Shown one piece after another: positions 6,284 to 11,405 of a DNA stretch of 11,405 nucleotides. This stretch comes from an uncultured delta proteobacterium (GTDB lineage Bacteria; Desulfobacterota; WTBG01; CAIYCZ01), in NCBI GenBank assembly GCA_903924805.1, contig CAIYCZ010000368.1, forward strand, positions 1-11,405, written 5' to 3'. The translations under genes and the position numbers were made by a program. Every line of letters starts with the position of its first letter. Position 1 is the stretch's first letter. The notes beneath the pieces are model-generated. The model was not told the origin of the DNA. It did not search any database and worked only from the letters and a program-made list of their open reading frames with translations.

Positions 6284-7579
6284 ATGGCTTCAGCAAACAA
6301 CAAACACAAGCTGCCCGACCTGCCTGCGGGCATAACGAATTTTCAGGTCTTCTGGTTTTCAGAGCTTCTGAAGCGTTGTGTATGTGCAGGGAAAATTAAG
6401 GACCGTATTGGAAAACTTACTGACCTTGTGTTCCGGCTGAACGATCCCTATCCGGAAGCCATCGGGATTTACCTGGAGCACGGGTGGGGAAATCCGACCG
6501 AATTCATACCATGGGAGCGGGTTATCAAAATTGAGCCGGATGCCATCTTTGTAAAGCCGCCGCAGGATGGTACGGTCTATCCGCCGTTTGTTGACCAGCC
6601 GGGCTGGATCATGGTGAATGAGCACTTGATGGGGCGTACCATCCTGGACATGGATGGGCGGCGCATCGAGGTAGTAAATGACGTCCACCTTCTGCATTCC
6701 AAGGGGCGCATGCTCATAGTCCATGTGGATATTTCTTTCAATGGATTTTTGCGCAGGTGGGGGTTGGGGAAAGCCCAGTGGATTAAGGATAAGCTCATCT
6801 CCTGGAGATACGTCCAGCCGCTCTCGGTAGAGGATGCCACGGCGACCGATGCGGTTTCCCTTTCAGTGACACGCACGGAAGTCAAGGAGCTGCCCAGCGA
6901 GGACCTGGCAGATGCCCTGGAAATGCTCTCCGGGGAGGAGCAGCAGGCGTTCTTCTCCGCACTGGACTCTGAAAAAGCGGCTGAAACGCTCTCTCACGTT
7001 GAACCCCGGGCACAGCGCCAGTTAATCGCCAACCTCCGTAAAGAGCGGGCCCGCAACATACTCTCGGAGATGTCAGTACCGCAGCTGGCAGATCTTTTCT
7101 CAGTTCTGCCCCATGATGACATGGTGGAAATGATGGAACTGCTTCCCAAAGATGAAGCAGAGCGCATCAAGAGCATTATCTCCGAGCGTGAGGCCACCGC
7201 CCGTGTTTTGATGTCATCTGATTACCTGACGTTTTCCCGGGAGGCCACCGTAGGCGAGGTTTTACAGGCTATACGCGGCTCTCATCTGGAACATGACAGC
7301 ATTTCCTACATGTACGTCACGGTCGGCAGCGATAATGTGCTTGCCGGCGTGGTGGATCTGCGCGAGTTGGTTCTTGCTGCTGATGCCACGCGCATAGGAG
7401 AGCTCATGGTTTCACCTGTTGTAACCGCAGAGGATGACGATATCAGGGAAGATCTGATGGAATTATTTATCAAGTATCACTACCGCATGATACCGGTCGT
7501 TGACAGTCATGATCGCATACGGGGAGTGATTCGTTACAAAGACATTATGCAGGGTGTTGTGATCCGTGCAAAAATGTGA
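6284..7579 (+). CDS. Soluble PRC-barrel / MgtE-N / CBS-pair protein, probable Mg2+ sensor partner of the transporter
   Basis: 431 residues with no membrane segment. Residues about 23-90 (FWFSELL...GKIKDRIGKLTDLVF) and 107-165 (LMGRTILDMDGRRIEVV) look like two PRC-barrel units. Residues about 201-300 are the helical MgtE intracellular N domain (EDLADALEMLSGEEQQ...LADLFSVLPHDDMVEMMELLP). Residues about 309-431 are a CBS pair (YLTFSREATVGEVL..., then VSPVVTAEDDDIREDLMELF). In MgtE channels the N and CBS domains bind cytosolic Mg2+ and close the pore; here they occur without the MgtE channel domain. The gene follows the transporter by 11 bases, and its ribosome binding site AGGAG (6271-6275) overlaps that gene's stop, so the two are surely co-transcribed. 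It probably senses Mg2+ and gates or anchors the transporter, which is an inference. Confidence 0.88.
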   Translation: MASANNKHKLPDLPAGITNFQVFWFSELLKRCVCAGKIKDRIGKLTDLVFRLNDPYPEAIGIYLEHGWGNPTEFIPWERVIKIEPDAIFVKPPQDGTVYPPFVDQPGWIMVNEHLMGRTILDMDGRRIEVVNDVHLLHSKGRMLIVHVDISFNGFLRRWGLGKAQWIKDKLISWRYVQPLSVEDATATDAVSLSVTRTEVKELPSEDLADALEMLSGEEQQAFFSALDSEKAAETLSHVEPRAQRQLIANLRKERARNILSEMSVPQLADLFSVLPHDDMVEMMELLPKDEAERIKSIISEREATARVLMSSDYLTFSREATVGEVLQAIRGSHLEHDSISYMYVTVGSDNVLAGVVDLRELVLAADATRIGELMVSPVVTAEDDDIREDLMELFIKYHYRMIPVVDSHDRIRGVIRYKDIMQGVVIRAKM

Positions 7580-7587
7580 GGTTGATT

Positions 7588-7701
7588 ATGCCCCCGATTA
7601 AGTTAACCCCCATGGCAAAGTTCGCGCTCTATTTCCTGCGTGTGTACCTGATCTTTATGCTTGTCCTTATCATGGTAAAGTTCATCAGGAATGTCTGGTA
7701 G
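7588..7701 (+). CDS. 37-residue single-pass membrane protein, third gene of the magnesium operon
   Basis: ATG at 7588 follows the sensor gene's stop by eight bases, with GAGG (7578-7581) six bases upstream. The frame closes with TAG at 7699-7701. The peptide begins MPPIKLTPMAKFALYFLRV, continues with a strongly hydrophobic helix (about residues 12-30, ending YLIFMLVLIMV) and ends KFIRNVW. A basic residue precedes the helix and Lys/Arg follow it, so topology is ambiguous. It is too short for default gene finders. Its position and translational signals suggest a small membrane subunit or regulator of the transporter, comparable in concept to the 31-residue MgtS that stabilises MgtA in E. coli. 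I know of no homology between the two. A chance ORF is less likely given the ribosome binding site, spacing and clean helix. Confidence 0.68.
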   Translation: MPPIKLTPMAKFALYFLRVYLIFMLVLIMVKFIRNVW

Positions 7702-7753
7702 GCACCATTACCTGGAGGGATAGCTATAAACAAAGGATGGAATGGTTACCTGT

Positions 7754-8455
7754 TCAGACTATAGATTTAGCAACTCGCTTCCTGAGCCACACCGCCGCCG
7801 CCACCAGAAACAGGGAAATCCCTGCCACCAGTAAAACATTTTTTAAGTCAGGATTGCAGGCCGCTTTTTCCAGCCGGTTCTCCACCAGTGGCATAATAAC
7901 AATACCGGGCAGCAGCCCAACCACCGTCCCGAAGGTATAATCACTGAAGCGCATGCGCAGGGCGCCTGCCACCAGGTTGACCACCGTGTACGGGGCAACC
8001 GGCAGGAAGCGGAATAACGCAATCATGAGAAATCCGTGACGCGCAAGCCGGCTCTCTATAGCGCGGGATTTGCTGCCGGCAATGCGGCACACGGTTTCGC
8101 TGCCCATCCCCTGGCCGATTACATAGCACAGGACAGCACTTACCAGGCACCCCAGCAGCGCGTATGCTGGCCCGAGAAACGGGCCGTAGATGAGGGCGGT
8201 GACGGGAATAAGGACCACAATGGGGAACATGATCAGCCCGCCAAGCACATACACGGCAATAACCTGAAGAGGCCCGAAGGTTCCACCGCTCAAGCCTTTC
8301 ATAAAAGGCAGCACGCTTGCCGTGTCAGTGAAGCTCTTAAGGGGGGTCCAGTGCCATGCTGCAGCAAGGCCGCAGAGGGTCAGCAGCACGCCGATAAGCT
8401 GGAGCAGTTTTACTGTTTCAGGTTTTTGCAAAAACCGGGAGGATTGTTTACTCAT
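7754..8455 (-). CDS. TVP38/TMEM64 family membrane protein (VTT / SNARE-associated domain)
   Basis: 233 residues. An N-terminal helix at about 17-35 is followed by the VTT domain from about 65 to 195. FPIVVLIPVTALIYGPFLGPAYALLGCLVSAVLCYVIG spans 77-114, and the hallmark FRFLPVAPYTVVNLVAGA is at 148-165, followed by SDYTFGTVVGLLPG. A last helix lies near 205-224, with a basic tail (RKRVAK). Family members form re-entrant-loop membrane proteins related to DedA and to eukaryotic VMP1/TMEM41 scramblases, and are often called lipid scramblase-like or cation-dependent transport proteins. Bacterial function is not settled. The start ATG has only a close-spaced GAGG, three bases away. A promoter is visible upstream. 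It converges on the magnesium operon with only 52 bases between stops, but no functional link is shown. Confidence 0.88.
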   Translation of the reverse strand: MSKQSSRFLQKPETVKLLQLIGVLLTLCGLAAAWHWTPLKSFTDTASVLPFMKGLSGGTFGPLQVIAVYVLGGLIMFPIVVLIPVTALIYGPFLGPAYALLGCLVSAVLCYVIGQGMGSETVCRIAGSKSRAIESRLARHGFLMIALFRFLPVAPYTVVNLVAGALRMRFSDYTFGTVVGLLPGIVIMPLVENRLEKAACNPDLKNVLLVAGISLFLVAAAVWLRKRVAKSIV

Positions 8456-8499
8456 GCGCCTCAGGCAAGCTTCTTCATGTTATGAAAGGTAATAATAAA

Positions 8500-8529
8500 A
8501 TTATGATATGATACGTGCTGCAATGTCAA
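8500..8529 (-). promoter_or_regulatory. Promoter of the VTT-domain gene
   Basis: On the minus strand TTGACA (complement of 8524-8529) is separated by 18 bases from CATAAT (complement of 8500-8505). The predicted start lies about 38 bases before the ATG. Confidence 0.5.
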
Positions 8530-8550
8530 TCCATATCTTTCCTTTCCTCC

Positions 8551-8579
8551 TTGACACCCCCGGTACTCCCATATATTTT
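8551..8579 (+). promoter_or_regulatory. Promoter of ubiE
   Basis: A consensus TTGACA at 8551-8556 and TATTTT at 8574-8579 are 17 bases apart, about 45 bases before the chosen ATG. It stands back to back with the promoter of the divergent VTT gene, their -35 boxes 21 bases apart, so a shared regulator could act here. Confidence 0.5.
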
Positions 8580-8621
8580 AATTGGTGTACATAACGATCC
8601 GGTTTGCGCAAGAGAAACTAC

Positions 8622-9407
8622 ATGCCTGACAATAACAAAATTAAAAATTCAGATAACCAGACATCCGCTGATGAAAGTGCTTCCTTTGGCTATCAACAGG
8701 TGCCGGCACAGGAAAAGGTAAAACTGGTGCAGCGCCATTTTGACTCCATCGCTGTCAAATACGACTTCATGAACAGCCTGCTGAGCTTTGGCCTTCACTA
8801 CCTGTGGAAGAGAGCAGCCGTGAAGATGCTGGACCTGAAGCCCGCTGACCGGGTCATTGATGTGTGCGGCGGGACTGCTGACCTTGCCATCCTTGCAGCA
8901 CGCTGCGTCGGACCGGAGGGCAGGGTCATAGTCTATGATTTCAACCGCGCCATGATGGAGGCAGGAAAAAACAAGGTGCGCAGCGCACTGCTTGACGCCA
9001 GAATAAAATATATTCAGGGCGATGCGGAGCAGATTTCGTTTCCGGACGGGCAGTTTGACGCTGCCATGGTGGGGTTCGGCATAAGGAACCTCACCCACAG
9101 GGAAAAAGGATTTGCGGAAATGTACCGGGTTCTGAAACCCGGCGGGAAGATGATGTGCCTGGAATTTTCCCGCCCCACAGCGACGGTGTTCAGATGGCTG
9201 TATGATATGTACTCTTTTTATATCATGCCGTTTGCGGGCAAACTGTTTACCGGCTCCCGGACAGCCTATACCTACCTTCCCGAATCAATCCGGGTGTTTC
9301 CGTCACCAGAGCAGTTGAGTACCCTTCTCGAAAAAATCGGCTTCACTCAGGTGACCTATTGTAAGCTTACCAATGGAATTGCCGTTGTGCATCTGGGAGT
9401 TAAATAA
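8622..9407 (+). CDS. ubiE: Demethylmenaquinone / 2-methoxy-6-polyprenyl-1,4-benzoquinol methyltransferase
   Basis: A 261-residue class I SAM methyltransferase of the UbiE/MenG family. It methylates the quinone ring late in menaquinone synthesis (and in ubiquinone synthesis where present). A polar tail of about 30 residues precedes the conserved FDSIAVKYDFMNSLLSFGLHYLWK (40-63). The SAM-binding motif is DVCGGTADLA (80-89), where Cys replaces the usual Ala and Ala the usual Gly of DxAGGTGD. GDAEQISFPDGQFDA (133-147), GFGIRNL (151-157) and YRVLKPGGKMMCLEFSRP (168-185) complete the core, and YTYLPESIRVFPSP (216-229) is the family's C-terminal signature. ATG at 8622 is preferred, with AAGAG at 8610-8614 before it. 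A TTG at 8604 is in frame but lacks a ribosome binding site. It is monocistronic as seen. In an anaerobe menaquinone would be the product, so menG is an equally valid name. Confidence 0.93.
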   Translation: MPDNNKIKNSDNQTSADESASFGYQQVPAQEKVKLVQRHFDSIAVKYDFMNSLLSFGLHYLWKRAAVKMLDLKPADRVIDVCGGTADLAILAARCVGPEGRVIVYDFNRAMMEAGKNKVRSALLDARIKYIQGDAEQISFPDGQFDAAMVGFGIRNLTHREKGFAEMYRVLKPGGKMMCLEFSRPTATVFRWLYDMYSFYIMPFAGKLFTGSRTAYTYLPESIRVFPSPEQLSTLLEKIGFTQVTYCKLTNGIAVVHLGVK

Positions 9408-9510
9408 AAACTACCGTCCCCACAGTTACCTGCCAACAGCTTAAACTTTAATAGGGAAGTGTTCCTAAAATTATCAATAAACTAGTATGGTGCCCCCAGA
9501 TTTACTGTCG

Positions 9511-9543
9511 GTGTTTTATCGGGGACAGCTGTCCCCGATCATT
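9511..9543. repeat. Palindromic 33-bp repeat, copy 1 (right after the kinase stop)
   Basis: The unit begins GTGTTTT and contains a perfect 22-bp palindrome at 9518-9539 with half-site ATCGGGGACAG. The near-identical copy is at 10902-10934 in the same orientation, differing at two of 33 positions. The kinase stop codon (9539-9541) lies inside the unit. Transcribed, the palindrome would form an 11-bp hairpin between the convergent ubiE and kinase genes, but no T-run follows on either strand. It resembles REP-type dispersed palindromes. Confidence 0.8.
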
Positions 9544-10873
9544 TCTTCATCAGCTGATGAGTTAATTCATTCAGCCGTTCAAGCTTATCTGCGATATTTT
9601 TACATAAATCATCTGTACACTGATCATTAGCCAAGAGGTTTTGAAGGAGTAGCCTAAGGTCATGAGTGTACCACGTCTCTTTGTCAGCAACGCTACTTAT
9701 ATCATCCCAAAATTCTATAACTTTGTTACAAATAATACGGTGTGATGCAGAATGGCAGACTAATGCTATGTTGTTCAAAGCATCACGAATAGATATATTC
9801 CCTTTCCACTGCTCGCTGTATTCTATCTCATAACCGAAAGAGAGGGCTTTTTCAATTGTGTACTCATAAGCTTGAACAGCTGAGAGGTAACCTAATCTCA
9901 CCATATCAGAAAGAAGTGATGCAATAGGATTACGCATATGCGAAGCACTAATGCGGATCATGTCCTTAAGCCTAGTAATTATCAATGTACGTTGTCCCAA
10001 TGGCAGGTTGCTGTATTCTTCTGGGGACATCCGAGAGAGGGATAAATGAATTTCGGCAAGTGCGCCTTGTGAAAGAACTAGTGAAAATGTTGTTTTAGGC
10101 CTCAGTGCGCTTTTGAGTTGATCAAAAAACTCTATTGCTGATTGAATTCTCACCGTTTTTTCTAGTAAGCATCGTTTAACTAATTCGTCAATAGTTGAGG
10201 GAATTGCTTCATTAATGGAGTTGAGCGCTGTATATTTCCCTATTGTTGGCTTTGAGCCTGCAAGACATTCATATAAAACAACACCAAGTGAGAATAGATC
10301 ACTTGCAGGTGTAAGTTCTTCACCACGTTCTTGTTCGGGTGACATATAGCCGGGGGTACCAATTGGTGTGCCTCCTGTAATTCTCTTGAGATCAGATGTT
10401 TTCAGTGCAATTCCAAAATCCACCAAATAGCAGGATTCAAGGTTATTGGTAACAATCAGGTTAGAGGGTTTTATATCTCTATGTATAATTTGCATAGCAT
10501 GAGCGTGACTGAGCGCAGAACAGATACTACCAAACCAATTACGCACTAAAGTAAGGTCTAAAATTCCTTTGTCTTTGAGGTAATCTTTTATAGTGATTCC
10601 ATCAATCCACTGAAATAGTATTTTGAATTCTGTAGCATCATCTGGAAATATTACGTCATAAACTGCTGGGATGTTTGTGTGTGTGAGGCTAGCAAGGATT
10701 TTGGCTTCTCTTCTAAAACGCTCTTTATCTTCAGCAGTTGGGGTGTGTTTAAAGAGAGGGTCAAGAGTTTTTATGGCAAGCCATCTCTCAAGAGCGTTGT
10801 CCCATGCCTTATCTATCCGACCGAATCCTCCCTGCCCTGCATCTTTCGTCTCAATACGATAGCGTGTATCCAT
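9539..10873 (-). CDS. Hanks-type Ser/Thr protein kinase with an unknown C-terminal domain
   Basis: 444 residues with no membrane helix or signal peptide, so cytoplasmic. The kinase domain (about 5-257) has every catalytic element: Gly-rich loop GQGGFG (13-18), Lys35 in LAIK, helix-C Glu56, HRDIKPSN (131-138), DFG (152-154), GTPGYMSPE (172-180), Asp192 and Arg242. It should be an active kinase. The C-terminal 187 residues (258-444) are hydrophilic and probably helical, and I recognise no domain; usual PknB-type partners such as PASTA, TPR or WD repeats are absent. The start ATG has GGGGGA three bases upstream, and an alternative nearer start is not evident. The gene is bracketed by 33-bp direct repeats and is visibly more A+T-rich than its neighbours, which suggests horizontal acquisition. 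Its substrate is unknown. Roles in stress signalling or phage defence are possible but not shown. Confidence 0.9.
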   Translation of the reverse strand: MDTRYRIETKDAGQGGFGRIDKAWDNALERWLAIKTLDPLFKHTPTAEDKERFRREAKILASLTHTNIPAVYDVIFPDDATEFKILFQWIDGITIKDYLKDKGILDLTLVRNWFGSICSALSHAHAMQIIHRDIKPSNLIVTNNLESCYLVDFGIALKTSDLKRITGGTPIGTPGYMSPEQERGEELTPASDLFSLGVVLYECLAGSKPTIGKYTALNSINEAIPSTIDELVKRCLLEKTVRIQSAIEFFDQLKSALRPKTTFSLVLSQGALAEIHLSLSRMSPEEYSNLPLGQRTLIITRLKDMIRISASHMRNPIASLLSDMVRLGYLSAVQAYEYTIEKALSFGYEIEYSEQWKGNISIRDALNNIALVCHSASHRIICNKVIEFWDDISSVADKETWYTHDLRLLLQNLLANDQCTDDLCKNIADKLERLNELTHQLMKK

Positions 10874-10901
10874 ATATCCCCCGGTTTATTTGCCTGTTTG
10901 C

Positions 10902-10934
10902 GTGTTTTATCGTGGACAGCTGTCCCCGATTATT
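10902..10934. repeat. Palindromic 33-bp repeat, copy 2 (upstream of the kinase)
   Basis: Same unit and orientation as the copy at 9511-9543, with G to T and C to T differences. The palindrome at 10909-10930 has one mismatched pair as a result. It sits 28 bases before the kinase start, in its leader or promoter region. Confidence 0.8.
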
Positions 10935-10938
10935 CCCA

Positions 10939-10958
10939 AACCGCCAGTGAAAGCGGTT
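10939..10958 (-). terminator. Weak hairpin after the partial gene
   Basis: AACCGC (10939-10944) and GCGGTT (10953-10958) form a 6-bp stem with an eight-base loop, one base beyond the stop of the upstream minus-strand gene. Only three T residues follow on the minus strand, so termination would be weak or incomplete. Confidence 0.3.
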
Positions 10959-10959
10959 G

Positions 10960-11405
10960 TTAGCCATCCTTCAGTGTCATGAATGGTGCAAACCGATGTC
11001 GCAATGAATCCATTTCGTTTTCGAACCACTTCAGAATCTTCCCTTCTTCGTCAACCAATCGACGCCACTCTTCGTTTGACCATCTCTCTGGCGTCTCAAG
11101 TCTCGTGCTGTAGAAGTTCAGATGGACCGCTTTCTTGTAAATTGTGCGGAGGTAATCGGCAAGGTCTGGGCCAAAAAGGAAAATGGCTTGATCTGTGTCT
11201 TGCGCGAATCTGGCTATGTCCTTCCAGGATGCCTTGGCGTCGCGGATGATCTTCACGAGAAAGTCGCGCGCGGCAAGGTAGACGGGAAGGCGTCGATCGT
11301 ATACATCAAGACTGACTTTAGCGAAGGTTCCGTTTGCTGGTGTTGACCGTGGTTCAGATGAGGGCCGATTGGGAAACGATTTGGACGCCAGCCAGGTGGA
11401 TGGCA
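10960..11405 (-). CDS. C-terminal part of a conserved hypothetical protein, cut by the window edge
   Basis: The frame stays open from its TAA stop (10960-10962) to the end of the window, 147 sense codons, so the true start lies outside. A GTG at 11254-11256 is in frame, but the sequence before it reads as protein (VYDRRLPVYLAARDFLVK), so it is probably internal. The segment then runs AKASWKDIARFAQDTDQAIFLFGPDLADYLRTIYKKAV and ends with a charged helical region (KILKWFENEMDSLRHRFAPFM). This resembles a common hypothetical family of soluble helical domains often placed behind an N-terminal membrane helix, recalled without a name or function. G+C content is clearly higher than in the adjacent kinase. 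Co-transcription with the kinase is possible across 86 bases but interrupted by the repeat. Confidence 0.65.
   Translation of the reverse strand, partial: PSTWLASKSFPNRPSSEPRSTPANGTFAKVSLDVYDRRLPVYLAARDFLVKIIRDAKASWKDIARFAQDTDQAIFLFGPDLADYLRTIYKKAVHLNFYSTRLETPERWSNEEWRRLVDEEGKILKWFENEMDSLRHRFAPFMTLKDG

Noticed and set aside
8036..8485. 149-codon plus-strand ORF opposite the VTT gene
   Set aside because: Antisense shadow: the minus-strand frame has family motifs and membrane helices, the plus-strand frame has neither.
8604..8621. TTG start for ubiE giving a six-residue longer protein
   Set aside because: No Shine-Dalgarno precedes TTG, and the ATG at 8622 has a modest one at good spacing.
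8649..9098. 149-codon minus-strand ORF opposite ubiE
   Set aside because: Antisense shadow of a well-supported methyltransferase, without ribosome binding site or recognisable domains.
9511..10934. The two palindromic repeats as a CRISPR array or composite transposon ends
   Set aside because: Only two units lie 1.36 kb apart with a gene between, and no transposase or spacer series is visible. A REP-like description is safer.
11254..11256. GTG as the true start of a 98-residue protein
   Set aside because: The frame continues upstream to the window edge with protein-like sequence, so an internal Val codon is more likely.

Overview
The window reads as a chromosomal segment of a Gram-negative-like, anaerobic or facultatively anaerobic bacterium. 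A Desulfobacterota-type (former Deltaproteobacteria) or similar sediment lineage fits the gene mix: an FrhB-family iron-sulfur protein, a UbiE/MenG quinone methyltransferase, an M-box-controlled Mg2+ locus and many short palindromic intergenic repeats. This placement is an inference from gene content only. There are no rRNA or tRNA genes, no CRISPR array and no recognisable transposase.

Layout. 1-736 (minus): a multi-pass membrane protein of unknown function with part of a terminator at the window edge. 737-1056: intergenic DNA with an imperfect inverted repeat. 1057-2442 (plus): a stand-alone FrhB-family [4Fe-4S] protein. 2447-2533: an octamer-repeat and hairpin zone between convergent genes, which also encodes the end of the next gene. 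2493-3776 (minus): an MFS_3 exporter with a structured upstream region. 4053-7701 (plus): a probable magnesium-uptake operon. 7754-8455 (minus): a TVP38/TMEM64 (VTT-domain) membrane protein. 8622-9407 (plus): ubiE/menG, transcribed divergently from the VTT gene. 9539-10873 (minus): a Hanks-type Ser/Thr kinase, visibly more A+T-rich than its neighbours and bracketed by a 33-bp direct repeat containing a 22-bp palindrome. 10960-11405 (minus): the C-terminal part of a gene that runs off the window.

The centrepiece is the magnesium locus. A good sigma-70-like promoter leads into an M-box (ykoK-type) Mg2+ riboswitch with a terminator. After it come a 23-codon ORF with an acidic and proline-rich start, two long inverted repeats and two GC-rich hairpins. 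The first large gene is an Nramp-family transporter in which the residues that select transition metals are replaced: DPGN becomes DAGG, and the helix-6 Met becomes Ala. That is the pattern expected of an Nramp-related Mg2+ transporter (NRMT). Eleven bases later comes a soluble protein built of PRC-barrel, MgtE-N and CBS-pair modules, that is, the Mg2+-sensing cytosolic part of an MgtE channel without its channel. Eight bases after that is a 37-codon single-helix membrane protein with a good Shine-Dalgarno. Together these suggest Mg2+-gated expression of a Mg2+ importer, with a separate gating or sensing subunit and a small membrane partner.

The kinase region looks like separately acquired DNA. 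Its flanking palindromic repeats are nearly identical and begin exactly at the kinase stop codon, and its composition differs from the surroundings.
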